DNA from: Chitinophagales bacterium
Lineage (GTDB): Bacteria; Bacteroidota; Bacteroidia; Chitinophagales; Chitinophagaceae
Direction of reading: 5' to 3'
DNA: 64,000 nucleotides
Assembly (NCBI GenBank): GCA_017303415.1
Contig: JAFLBJ010000001.1
Span: forward strand, 1,736,001-1,800,000
The position numbers and the translations under genes are program-made. Shown here piece by piece: positions 53,452 through 61,896 of this stretch; positions within the stretch are counted from its first letter, which is position 1, and each line of letters begins with the position of its first letter. Below the pieces are notes generated by a model that did not search any database, was not told where the DNA came from, and saw only the letters and a program-made list of their open reading frames with translations.

Positions 53452-53562
53452 TTACTTGCCGATTGACAGCACGAAAGCGACCACAACACCTACGAATAAC
53501 AGAGTTAAGATAAGTCCACCCTGTACATTAGGATTCTGCAAAGCGGAGTTGATCTTTTTCAT
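53452..53562 (-). CDS. 36-residue single-span membrane peptide
   Basis: The frame runs from ATG at 53562 to TAA at 53454-53452 and is too short for most gene callers. The peptide begins MKKINSALQNPNVQGG and continues into one hydrophobic helix (LILTLLFVGVVVAFVLSIGK), so it is a single-pass or tail-anchored membrane peptide. Its own terminator follows. I do not know a family for it; conserved spacing and composition in relatives would decide whether it is real. Confidence 0.6.
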   Translation of the reverse strand: MKKINSALQNPNVQGGLILTLLFVGVVVAFVLSIGK

Positions 53563-53716
53563 ACACTAAAGATTTTGAGTTAAATAAACGGATTACTCGG
53601 CTTTCAGAGGTAGTACCGGATCAAATCAGTGTAAGTGGGGATCAATAAGTCGTTGGTAGTTTACAGAGAGGGTTGGATCGTGACACAAAAGTAGCAGATT
53701 TTTTGACAACACCCAA

Positions 53717-55615
53717 TCAATCTTCTAACTCACTCAATTCCAGCCACCTGAGCTCCTTTTCATCGAGTAAAAGGGCAATTTCACCTATACGGGCCGATAG
53801 CTTGCTCAATTGGTCAAATGGCAGGTTCCCGTCATTGAGTTGTTGGGTGATGGTTTCCTTCTCCAGACCCAGGGCCGCTATTTCTTTGGTCAATGATTCA
53901 AACTCTCTTTTTTCCTTGAACCCTTTGCGTTGTTTTTTGGATGTGTCAGCGTTGTTCGGAGTGGATAAAGCCTCCGATTTGGTTTCTTTGGATAAGGGGA
54001 TATTTTCAACTGGTTTGTTCTCCTGCTCTTTTTCCGCCAACCTATACTGCGAATAGTTACCGGGAAAATCGCGGACCACACCATCTCCTTCAAAAACAAA
54101 AAGATGGTCCACCAAACGGTCCATAAAATACCGGTCATGTGATACGATCAATAAACAACCGGGATATTCAGCGAGGAAATTCTCCAATACACTTAAAGTA
54201 GGAAGATCGAGGTCGTTTGTTGGTTCATCCAAAACCAGAAAATTGGGGTTTCGGAAAAGTATAGAGAGCAGGTGAAGCCTTCTTTTCTCCCCACCACTTA
54301 AACTTTTTATAAAAGTGTATTGCTTGTCGGGTTCAAATAAGAACAGTTGGAGGAATTGGGCCGCACTCAGGGTACCCCCATTGGCCAATGGAAAATTCTC
54401 TGCAATGTTTTTTACAAATTCAATCACACGGACATCGTCTTTGGTATCGAGTCCTTGTTGAGAATAATGACCAAACACCACCGTGTCACCTACATTGATC
54501 TTACCACTATCGGCCGCCTCAAGTCCCAGGAGCATATTGATAAAAGTGGATTTTCCCACGCCATTCTTTCCCACGACACCGATCCGTTCTCCTTTTTTAA
54601 AGGTGTAATCAAAACCTTTTAAGATGATCTGTGGCCCATATTGTTTGTTGACCTTTTTTAATTCCAATACCTTACCCCCGAGCCGGTTCATTTTCATTTG
54701 CAGGTCAAGCTGCTGTTCTTCCATTTTCTGCTTGGCTACCGACTCGATCTTATAAAAATTATCCTGACGGCTTTTTGATTTGGTGGTCCGGGCGCGGGGT
54801 TGTTTGCGCATCCACTCCAACTCCTTGCGGTAGGTATTTCTTGCCTTGTCAATGGTGGCGGCATCACTTTCCTGTCGGGCGGCCTTTTTTTCCAGGTAAT
54901 TTTCATAATCACCTTTGTACACATGCAGCCCCGTGCGGTCAAGGTCCCATACCTCTTCACATACAGCATCCAGAAAGTAACGGTCGTGGGTAACCAGCAA
55001 AAGGGTCACACTTTCCTGGTTGAGATAGTTCTCCAGCCATTCCACCATGGAAACATCCAGGTGGTTGGTCGGTTCGTCCATGATCAGCAGGACATGTTTG
55101 GGTTCAAAACCAATATCAATAAGCGTACGCGCCAGTGCCACACGTTTACGTTGGCCCCCGCTCAGGGTGTTTACCGTTTGTTCGAGGTGATGGATATTCA
55201 GCTTACCAAGGATCTGTTTAACACGGGCGTCAAAATCCCAGGCCCCCAGTTCATCCATGCGTACGATGGCTTCTCCTACTGCAATGGGGTCGTCGCGGTC
55301 ACAGGCTGCTTCGTAATTGGCAATGGCCCGTATCACCGGGTGTTCATGGTGAAAGATATTCTCCAATATGGATTTGGATTCGATAAAGGAGGGCTCCTGT
55401 TCAAAAAAAGCAACCGTCACTTCCTTGTTGACCCATAACGTGCCTTCATCTGCTGTTTCCTTACCTGCCAGAATTTTCAACAGGGTTGATTTCCCAAAAC
55501 CATTTTTGGCCACCAGTGCGATCTTATCTCCTTCCTCGATATGAAAGGTCACCCCCTGGAAAAGAGGTTGAACACCGTATGATTTGGAGAGATTTTCGAC
55601 AGTGAGAAAGTGCAT
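53717..55615 (-). CDS. ABC-F family ATP-binding protein, Uup-like
   Basis: 632 residues with two ABC ATPase domains: Walker A in KNGFGKSTLLK and KNGVGKSTFIN, ABC signatures LSGGQRKRVALA and LSGGEKRRLHLL, and DEPTNHLD / DEPTNDLD. A linker with many Arg/Lys (WMRKQPRARTTKSK) sits between, and a coiled coil ends the protein. No membrane segment, so it acts on the ribosome or DNA like other ABC-F proteins. The layout matches Uup. Its start ATG at 55615 is 129 bp from the mdh stop, with a TAGC array between. Confidence 0.92.
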   Translation of the reverse strand: MHFLTVENLSKSYGVQPLFQGVTFHIEEGDKIALVAKNGFGKSTLLKILAGKETADEGTLWVNKEVTVAFFEQEPSFIESKSILENIFHHEHPVIRAIANYEAACDRDDPIAVGEAIVRMDELGAWDFDARVKQILGKLNIHHLEQTVNTLSGGQRKRVALARTLIDIGFEPKHVLLIMDEPTNHLDVSMVEWLENYLNQESVTLLLVTHDRYFLDAVCEEVWDLDRTGLHVYKGDYENYLEKKAARQESDAATIDKARNTYRKELEWMRKQPRARTTKSKSRQDNFYKIESVAKQKMEEQQLDLQMKMNRLGGKVLELKKVNKQYGPQIILKGFDYTFKKGERIGVVGKNGVGKSTFINMLLGLEAADSGKINVGDTVVFGHYSQQGLDTKDDVRVIEFVKNIAENFPLANGGTLSAAQFLQLFLFEPDKQYTFIKSLSGGEKRRLHLLSILFRNPNFLVLDEPTNDLDLPTLSVLENFLAEYPGCLLIVSHDRYFMDRLVDHLFVFEGDGVVRDFPGNYSQYRLAEKEQENKPVENIPLSKETKSEALSTPNNADTSKKQRKGFKEKREFESLTKEIAALGLEKETITQQLNDGNLPFDQLSKLSARIGEIALLLDEKELRWLELSELED

Positions 55616-55688
55616 GACCTGGGTTTAGGGATGGAAGGGTTATGATGATTGATTTTCTTTATTTCTATGGCTTTTAAAAAAGAAAAAG

Positions 55689-55731
55689 AGCTAATAGCTA
55701 AAAGCCAGGTGCTAATAGCTATTAGCTCTCT
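55689..55731. repeat. TAGCTNN heptad array 4
   Basis: Units GCTAATA, GCTAAAA, GCCAGGT, GCTAATA, GCTATTA, GCTCTCT in register, between mdh and the ABC-F gene on the same strand. Confidence 0.8.
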
Positions 55732-55743
55732 CTATTTTAAAGA

Positions 55744-56673
55744 TTACAAGGTCTTCAGTACTTCATTCATACTCCGCACGGCCTCGGCACTCTTATTGAA
55801 AGCGGCTTGTTCTTCTTCGTTCAAGCCAAAGTCAACAATTTTTTCCCAGCCATTGCGTCCAATGGTAACAGGTACTCCCAGACAGATATCTTTTTGACCA
55901 TATTCTCCGTCAAGGCTTACGCAGCAGGTAAATAATTTTTTCTCATCGCGGAGTATGGATTCCACCAGTGCCGCTCCGGCTGCACCCGGTGCATACCAGG
56001 CCGAAGTGCCAATGAGTTTGGTAAGCGTAGCTCCACCCACCATGGTATCGGCGACGATTTTGTCCTGTTGTTCTTTGGACAGGAATTTGGTAACCGGTAC
56101 ACTGTTCCAGGTAGCGAGGCGGATCAGGGGGATCATGGTGGTATCACCGTGACCACCAACGACCACGGCATTCAGGTCAGCCGGGCTGCAACCCAGGTGT
56201 TGGCTCAATTGATATTTGAAACGGCTGCTGTCCAGGGTACCACCCATACCAATGATCCGGTTTTTGGGAAGACCAGTGGATTGCAGGGCCAGATAGGTCA
56301 TCGTATCCATGGGATTGCTGATCACAATAATGATCGCATTGGGGGAGTGTTTCAGAATGTTTTCGCAAACTCCTTTAACGATACCGGCATTTACACCGAT
56401 CAGTTCTTCACGGGTCATACCTGGTTTGCGGGGCAAACCGGAGGTGATCACCACCACATCACTACCGGCGGTTTTGGTATAGTCGTTCGTTGAACCAGTG
56501 ATCCGGGTATCGAATCCGAGCAAGGTAGCGGTCTGCATCATATCCTGCGCCTTTCCTTCGGCAACACCTTCCTTGATATCCAATAAAACCAGTTCATGGC
56601 ATAACTCCTTACGGGCAATATTATCGGCACAGGTGGCACCTACGGCTCCCGCACCTACAACAGTCACTTTCAT
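55744..56673 (-). CDS. mdh: Malate dehydrogenase
   Basis: 309 residues of the lactate/malate dehydrogenase fold. GAGAVGATCAD is the NAD-binding loop, GLPRKPGMTREEL carries the substrate-binding Arg pair, and VVGGHGDTTMIPL the catalytic His. It interconverts malate and oxaloacetate in the citric acid cycle. The start ATG at 56673 gives the conserved MKVTVVGAGAVG. Confidence 0.95.
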   Translation of the reverse strand: MKVTVVGAGAVGATCADNIARKELCHELVLLDIKEGVAEGKAQDMMQTATLLGFDTRITGSTNDYTKTAGSDVVVITSGLPRKPGMTREELIGVNAGIVKGVCENILKHSPNAIIIVISNPMDTMTYLALQSTGLPKNRIIGMGGTLDSSRFKYQLSQHLGCSPADLNAVVVGGHGDTTMIPLIRLATWNSVPVTKFLSKEQQDKIVADTMVGGATLTKLIGTSAWYAPGAAGAALVESILRDEKKLFTCCVSLDGEYGQKDICLGVPVTIGRNGWEKIVDFGLNEEEQAAFNKSAEAVRSMNEVLKTL

Positions 56674-56782
56674 GGAAAAAAATTTATAGTTGAGAATAGA
56701 AATTTTAGCGGGGCAAAGATAGGAGGGAAAACAAGAATCCTAAAGGAGATTATGGAAACTTGGGGATGACTTCGGTCAGGAG

Positions 56783-56838
56783 GGCTAACAGCTAAAAGCT
56801 AATAGCTATTAGCTGGTAGCTGTTAGCTTTTAGCCGGG
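56783..56838. repeat. TAGCTNN heptad array 5
   Basis: Eight units GGCTAAC, AGCTAAA, AGCTAAT, AGCTATT, AGCTGGT, AGCTGTT, AGCTTTT, AGCCGGG in the divergent region between mdh and the BlaI-like gene. Confidence 0.85.
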
Positions 56839-56850
56839 AGTAAAATAAAT

Positions 56851-56893
56851 TTTGTCGATTACGAAAATTTCGTAGCTTTACGAAAACTTCGTA
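56851..56893 (+). promoter_or_regulatory. Promoter and twin BlaI-type operators
   Basis: TTTG (56851-56854) is followed 19 nt later by TAGCTTTA (56874-56881), a Bacteroidota -7 box. Two near-identical dyads, TACGAAAATTTCGTA (56860-56874) and TACGAAAACTTCGTA (56879-56893), overlap the promoter with centres 19 bp apart. They end 4 bp before the ATG, an arrangement that fits autorepression by the BlaI-like protein. Confidence 0.8.
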
Positions 56894-56897
56894 GAAA

Positions 56898-57257
56898 ATG
56901 GAAAAATTATCACCACAGGAAGAAGAGGCCATGTTAGCGGTTTGGCGTACAGGTGAGGGGAATGTAAAGGCCTTTCTGGACAATATAGAAGGGGAGAAGC
57001 CACCTTATACCACGCTGGCTTCCACCGTAAAGAATCTCGAGCGAAAGGGGTTTTTGCAAAGCCGGTTGATCGGCAATGCCTATATCTACAAGCCGGCGGT
57101 GAGCGAAGCGGAGTACAAAAAGCGGTTCATGAGTACCGTGGTGCGTGATTATTTCGAAAATTCGTACAAGGAGTTGGTCAACTTCTTTGTGGAGCAAAAG
57201 AAATTATCTGCGGATGAGTTGAAGGAGATCGTCCGGTTGATCGAAAAAAATTCATAA
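56898..57257 (+). CDS. BlaI/MecI/CopY-family repressor
   Basis: 119 residues, winged helix. EEEAMLAVWRTGEGNVKAFL starts the DNA-binding domain and PPYTTLASTVKNLERKGFL is the recognition segment; a short C-terminal dimerisation helix follows. Family members are released from DNA by proteolysis when a BlaR1/MecR1-type protein signals. The partner gene follows 15 bp later, so the pair forms one operon controlled by the twin dyads upstream. Confidence 0.93.
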   Translation: MEKLSPQEEEAMLAVWRTGEGNVKAFLDNIEGEKPPYTTLASTVKNLERKGFLQSRLIGNAYIYKPAVSEAEYKKRFMSTVVRDYFENSYKELVNFFVEQKKLSADELKEIVRLIEKNS

Positions 57258-57272
57258 ACCAAGAACCTGTAT

Positions 57273-58820
57273 ATGCACGATCTGATATTATACCTGTTAA
57301 AATCCGGGATCAGTCTGGGGGCGGTTTATCTCTTTTACCAATGGGTATTGCGGCGAATGACCTTTTATACCTGGAACCGATGGTACCTGTTGATCTATTC
57401 GCTATTGGCTTTTTTACTTCCGCTGATCAATATCGCTCCGGTACTTGAAAAGAAAGAGTGGGAGGGGGTGACATTGGTGCAATGGATTCCGTCGGTTACC
57501 AAAATACCATCCACCACGTTGGTGGCCGACAAGGGTATCGAGCCGATAAGTATTTTCATTTGGGTAGTAGGTCTTGGTATTGCGGTACTGGCCATTCGAT
57601 TTCTGATACAGCTCTTGTCCTTTCAACGGTTAAGGAAACAGGCCGTACTGATCGAGGGTGAAGGCACAAAACTTTATCAGGTGGACAAACCCATCATACC
57701 CTTCTCTTTTGGAAATTCGATCTATCTGAACCCGGGCCGGCATGATGAAGCGGAATTAAAAGAAATCATACGACACGAGTTTGTCCATGTGCGGCAAAAC
57801 CATACGATGGATATGTTATGGGCCGAATGGATCTGTATCCTGAATTGGTATAATCCGTTTGCCTGGTTATTGCGCAAAGCCATTTGCCAAAATCTGGAGT
57901 TCATCGCTGATCAGCATGTGACAGATAGTGGTGTCGATCGTAAACAATACCAATACCTGCTACTCAAAGTAATGGGGCAGCATGCCTATCGCATGGCCCC
58001 GGGATTTAATTTTTCTTCACTCAAAACACGTATAGCCATGATGAACAAGATCCGGACCCATAAGGTCCATTTACTCAAATTTCTGGTTGCCCTGCCGTTG
58101 GCAGCCCTGTTACTCATTACCTTCCGCAGTGAAAAGGCGTTGGCTCAGGTGGCGCCTTCCGCAGATGTAATTAGCCCGGCTACGCCGGCACCATCACCCG
58201 ATCTGTTGCCAGCCCCTGCTCCTGCTGACCGGATTGCTCCCCGTGCTCCAAAGAATGCTCCGGCACTTCCGGATACAATTCCAGCCACTAAAAAGATCAA
58301 TGACAAGGGTTATCTGTTGAGCATTGCCGACAACCAGGGTGAGTGTGTGGTGATCATCAAAAACAACAGCAACAAAATTCTAAAGGCCATTGCGCTCACC
58401 GAATGGAATGCCAACGAAAAAGAACATATAGCCAAGTACGGGGAATTACCTCCTGCACCCCCTGCTCCTCCCGCCAGCCCGGAACCAATCGTGGTGGAAG
58501 GGAAACCTTTGCTGCAAAAAGCCATCGTTAAACAGGACGGAGTAATAGGCGTTAAAGAAGTGGTGGTTGTGGGTTATCCAACGAAGAAAGGAGTGGTGGA
58601 AGATAAAAAGCAAGGCGAATGGATTACACTAATGGATGGAGCAGAGGCTCCAATCTATATTGTGAATGGCGAAATTGTTGAAAGCAAATGGGTCAAAGAA
58701 TCTGTAAAGGCTACAGATATCGAATCGATCAATATACTCAAAGGCGAATCCGCCACTACCAAATATGGCGAAAAAGCCAAGAATGGAGCGATTGAGATAA
58801 AGATGAAGAAGAAAGAATAA
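57273..58820 (+). CDS. BlaR1-like M56 metallopeptidase with TonB-plug-like C-terminus
   Basis: 515 residues. Four membrane helices surround the zinc site IRHEFVHVRQNH (HEFVH about 168-172) of the M56 peptidase. After the last helix comes a Pro/Ala-rich linker (about 295-330) and a C-terminal domain with IGVKEVVVVGYPT, then APIYIVNGEIVES and DIESINILKGESATTKYGEK, the look of a TonB-dependent receptor plug. No beta-lactam-binding domain is seen. In Bacteroidota this combination may couple sensing of an outer-membrane or TonB event to release of the BlaI-like repressor. Confidence 0.87.
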   Translation: MHDLILYLLKSGISLGAVYLFYQWVLRRMTFYTWNRWYLLIYSLLAFLLPLINIAPVLEKKEWEGVTLVQWIPSVTKIPSTTLVADKGIEPISIFIWVVGLGIAVLAIRFLIQLLSFQRLRKQAVLIEGEGTKLYQVDKPIIPFSFGNSIYLNPGRHDEAELKEIIRHEFVHVRQNHTMDMLWAEWICILNWYNPFAWLLRKAICQNLEFIADQHVTDSGVDRKQYQYLLLKVMGQHAYRMAPGFNFSSLKTRIAMMNKIRTHKVHLLKFLVALPLAALLLITFRSEKALAQVAPSADVISPATPAPSPDLLPAPAPADRIAPRAPKNAPALPDTIPATKKINDKGYLLSIADNQGECVVIIKNNSNKILKAIALTEWNANEKEHIAKYGELPPAPPAPPASPEPIVVEGKPLLQKAIVKQDGVIGVKEVVVVGYPTKKGVVEDKKQGEWITLMDGAEAPIYIVNGEIVESKWVKESVKATDIESINILKGESATTKYGEKAKNGAIEIKMKKKE

Positions 58821-58823
58821 AGG

Positions 58824-58952
58824 ATGTGAATGGTGAATGGTGAATAGTGAATAGTGAATGGTGAATGGTGAATACTCACTATTCACTATTCACCATTCAC
58901 GCCTCACGCCTCACGTCTCCCGTCTCCCGCCCCACGCCTCACGAAACTCACG
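58824..58952. repeat. Facing GTGA/TCAC heptad arrays
   Basis: GTGAATG and GTGAATA units (about 58826-58871) are immediately followed by their inverses CACTATT, CACCATT, CACGCCT (about 58876-58950) with only a few bases between. It fills most of the gap before efp and ends near the efp promoter. Confidence 0.85.
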
Positions 58953-58965
58953 TTATTTTTTATCC

Positions 58966-59030
58966 TTTCCAATTTTCCCGCCTTCCTTATATTTGCACCC
59001 TTAGCATTACCGGCCAGCCCAGAACTGGCC
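58966..59030 (+). promoter_or_regulatory. Promoter and leader hairpin of efp
   Basis: TTT (58966-58968), 19 nt, then a perfect TATATTTG (58988-58995). The leader has a perfect hairpin GGCCAG (59012-59017) / CTGGCC (59025-59030), 17 bp before the ATG, which may affect translation. Confidence 0.6.
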
Positions 59031-59046
59031 TCAAAATGAAAACGTT

Positions 59047-59613
59047 ATGGCAACTACTGCAGACATCAGCCGGGGCATGATCATCAAGATCGATGGCAGC
59101 CTGTATTCGGTGGTGGAATTTGGACAGAACAAGACAGCCCGGGCGGCCGCTAAAGTGTGGGCCAAGCTGAAAGGGGTGGATAATAACCGAACCATCGAAC
59201 AGACCTGGAACAGTGGGGAAAATATCTTCCCGGTACGGGTGGAAAGAAAGCCTTTTCAATACCTGTATAAAGACGATACAGGGTATAATTTCATGGATAC
59301 AGCTACCTTTGAACAACTGGCTGTTCAGGAAAATATGGTGGATGCTCCCCAGTTCCTGAAAGATGGACAGGAAGTGTCGATGTTGGTCAATACCGAGACC
59401 GAACTTCCCATGAGTGTGGAGCTACCTGACAAGATCGTTCTTCAGGTTACGTACACCGAACCTGGATTAAAGGGCGATACAGCCACCCGCACCCTGAAAC
59501 CCGCTACCGTGGAAACCGGCGCTACCGTGAACGTTCCGCTGTTTGTCAACGAAGGGGAATTGATCCGGGTAAATACCAAGACCGGTGAATATGTGGAAAG
59601 GGTAAAAGAATAA
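59047..59613 (+). CDS. efp: Elongation factor P
   Basis: 188 residues with the three EF-P domains: KOW-like start (MIIKIDGSLYSVVEF), OB domain (EVSMLVNTETELPMSVELPD) and C-terminal domain (KGDTATRTLKPATVETGATV). EF-P relieves ribosome stalls at proline runs. The tip loop that carries Lys34 in E. coli (PGKG) is replaced by GQNKTARAAAK, so the usual modified-Lys context is missing; this seems normal for the family group but I cannot verify it. It precedes accB by 65 bp. Confidence 0.93.
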   Translation: MATTADISRGMIIKIDGSLYSVVEFGQNKTARAAAKVWAKLKGVDNNRTIEQTWNSGENIFPVRVERKPFQYLYKDDTGYNFMDTATFEQLAVQENMVDAPQFLKDGQEVSMLVNTETELPMSVELPDKIVLQVTYTEPGLKGDTATRTLKPATVETGATVNVPLFVNEGELIRVNTKTGEYVERVKE

Positions 59614-59678
59614 TTTAAATTCGGACTCCTGCGTAATACGCGGATTTCTCACCTTAAATCAACTATAAATTGAAAAAC

Positions 59679-60158
59679 ATGGATTTCAAACAAATTCAGG
59701 AGTTGATCAAGATGATCAATAAATCCAATATTGGAGAGTTGACCGTTGAGCAGAAGGATTTCCGGATCACCATCAAACAAAAGGAAGACCATGTAACCCA
59801 GGTGGTTTCGGCACAACCCGTTGCCATGGCGGCTGCCCCTGCACCCGCTCCTGCGGCTGCATCAGCTGCTGCACCGGCTGCTTCTTCTCCGGCCGCACCG
59901 GCCGCTCCGGCAGGAAACCTCATCACCATCAAAAGCCCGATGATCGGTACTTTCTACCGTCGTCCTGGCCCTGATAAGGTCAACTTCGTAGAAGTGGGAG
60001 ATGATGTTTCCGAAGGCAAAGTGGTTTGCATCATTGAAGCCATGAAACTCTTTAACGAGATCGAAAGCGAAGTATCGGGTAAAGTGGTGAAGATCCTGGT
60101 GGATGATGCTTCTCCTGTGGAATACGATCAACCACTCTTCCTGGTGGAACCCAATTGA
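59679..60158 (+). CDS. accB: Biotin carboxyl carrier protein of acetyl-CoA carboxylase
   Basis: 159 residues from the ATG at 59679 (a TTG at 59670 also opens the frame). [18 protein letters not shown] head, then an Ala/Pro-rich linker (about 45-85), then the biotinyl domain with [13 protein letters not shown] and the biotin Lys at about K123. It carries carboxyl from AccC to AccA/AccD. Followed by accC after 40 bp. Confidence 0.95.
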   Translation: MDFKQIQELIKMINKSNIGELTVEQKDFRITIKQKEDHVTQVVSAQPVAMAAAPAPAPAAASAAAPAASSPAAPAAPAGNLITIKSPMIGTFYRRPGPDKVNFVEVGDDVSEGKVVCIIEAMKLFNEIESEVSGKVVKILVDDASPVEYDQPLFLVEPN

Positions 60159-60198
60159 TCAGGATCCTGTCCAATCTTCCAATCACCAAATCGTCTTC

Positions 60199-61536
60199 AT
60201 GTTTAAAAAGATATTGATAGCGAACAGGGGTGAGATCGCCCTCCGGGTCATACGGACCTGTCGCGAAATGGGCATCAAAACGGTAGCGGTCTATTCAACA
60301 GCCGACCGTGACAGCCTGCATGTGAAATTTGCCGATGAAGCAGTTTGTATCGGCAAACCCCAGAGCAGTGACTCTTACCTCAATATTCCTCATATCATGG
60401 CAGCCGCCGAGATAACCAATGCGGATGGTATCCACCCGGGTTATGGATTTCTTGCGGAAAACGCCAAATTCGCCAAGATATGTAATGACCACCATATCAA
60501 ATTCATTGGCCCCACACCGGAGATGATCAACGCGATGGGCGATAAGATCACGGCCAAAGAAACCATGATCAAAGCGGGCGTACCCGTTGTACCCGGTGGC
60601 GAAGGATTATTGCAAAGTGTGGAAGAAGCTAAAGGCCTGGCCCGCGATATGGGTTATCCCGTTATCCTCAAAGCTACAGCCGGTGGGGGTGGTAAAGGGA
60701 TGCGTATCGTATGGGAAGAAAGCGAGATCGAAAGGGCTTACGATACAGCCAAAGCCGAAGCAGCAGCCGCGTTTAAAAATGACGGGATCTACATGGAGAA
60801 ATTCGTGGAAGAACCCCGACATATCGAAATACAAGTGGCCGGTGACCAATATGGAAATGTCTGCCACCTCAGTGAGCGGGATTGTTCCATTCAGCGCCGT
60901 CACCAAAAACTGGTAGAGGAATCCCCTTCGCCGTTTATGACCGATGAACTGCGGATGAAAATGGGGGAAGCAGCCAAGAAAGCCGCCTCTGCCATCAATT
61001 ATGAAAGCGTGGGTACCATCGAATTTCTGGTAGATAAACACCGGAATTTCTATTTCATGGAAATGAACACGCGTATCCAGGTAGAACATTGCGTAACTGA
61101 AGAAGTGATCAACTTCGACCTGATCAAAGAACAGATCAAGATCGCCCAGGGTGAACGGATATCCGGCGATGATTATATCCCACAGATGCACTCGATCGAG
61201 TGCCGGATCAATGCCGAAGATCCTTACAATGATTTCAGGCCTTCACCCGGACGCATCACAACTTTACATACACCCGGCGGACATGGAGTACGGGTAGATA
61301 GTCATGCCTATGCAGGGTATGTCATTCCCCCTTACTATGATTCCATGATCGGCAAACTCATTACCGTGGCGCGCACCCGCGAAGAAGCCATTGATACCAT
61401 GTACCGCGCCCTGAGCGAATACGTGATCGAAGGCATCAAAACCACGATCCCCTTCCATCTTCAACTAATGAAGGATGAACGCTTCCGCAGCGGTGATTTT
61501 AATACCAAGTTTTTGGATGGGTTTAAGATGATGTGA
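60199..61536 (+). CDS. accC: Acetyl-CoA carboxylase biotin carboxylase subunit
   Basis: 445 residues from the ATG at 60199, which gives the conserved [19 protein letters not shown]. The ATP-grasp core has [12 protein letters not shown] and [13 protein letters not shown], then [15 protein letters not shown] with the catalytic Glu and Arg. It carboxylates biotin on AccB. It ends 359 bp before glnN, with a repeat cluster between them. Confidence 0.96.
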   Translation: MFKKILIANRGEIALRVIRTCREMGIKTVAVYSTADRDSLHVKFADEAVCIGKPQSSDSYLNIPHIMAAAEITNADGIHPGYGFLAENAKFAKICNDHHIKFIGPTPEMINAMGDKITAKETMIKAGVPVVPGGEGLLQSVEEAKGLARDMGYPVILKATAGGGGKGMRIVWEESEIERAYDTAKAEAAAAFKNDGIYMEKFVEEPRHIEIQVAGDQYGNVCHLSERDCSIQRRHQKLVEESPSPFMTDELRMKMGEAAKKAASAINYESVGTIEFLVDKHRNFYFMEMNTRIQVEHCVTEEVINFDLIKEQIKIAQGERISGDDYIPQMHSIECRINAEDPYNDFRPSPGRITTLHTPGGHGVRVDSHAYAGYVIPPYYDSMIGKLITVARTREEAIDTMYRALSEYVIEGIKTTIPFHLQLMKDERFRSGDFNTKFLDGFKMM

Positions 61537-61537
61537 G

Positions 61538-61885
61538 AGAGAGGAGGACGGATGACAGATGACTGATGACGGATGACAGATGATGGTTGTTGGATGTTGG
61601 ATGTCGGATGTTGGAAGGCGAATGGCGGAGGTTTGCTGTGCGAGACCTCTGGTCTCGCACGTTTCTCCCGTCGCCTCTGGCGACAAAAAAACAATCTATT
61701 CTAAATCCAGAAAAATAATCAATTTCGAGTCGCCAGAGGCGACAAGACAATCGTGCGAGACCAGAGGTCTCGCACAGCAAATCGCGCACGGCAAACCTCC
61801 GCCCCCCAACATCCAACATCCAACATCTAACATCTGTCATCAGTCATCTGCCATCAGACATCTGTCATCCGTCCTCCGTCATCCC
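61538..61885. repeat. Facing heptad arrays around a palindromic repeat, convergent gap
   Basis: GGATGAC, AGATGAC, GGATGTT and CGGATGT units (about 61548-61617) are mirrored by CCAACAT, TGTCATC and CGTCATC units (about 61805-61885) around the MITE-like element. This explains the whole gap between the convergent accC and glnN genes; ORFs called here are repeat translations. Confidence 0.85.
61624..61803. repeat. MITE-like palindromic repeat, copy 2
   Basis: Outer ends GGCGGAGGTTTGC (61624-61636) and GCAAACCTCCGCC (61791-61803) are perfect inverses. The centre, GTCGCCTCTGGCGAC with its AT-rich core, is the reverse complement of copy 1 at 12867 with few differences. A short duplication of GCACAGCAAATCGC type near one end makes this copy longer. 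Confidence 0.78.
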
Positions 61886-61896
61886 ACCACCAAAAT

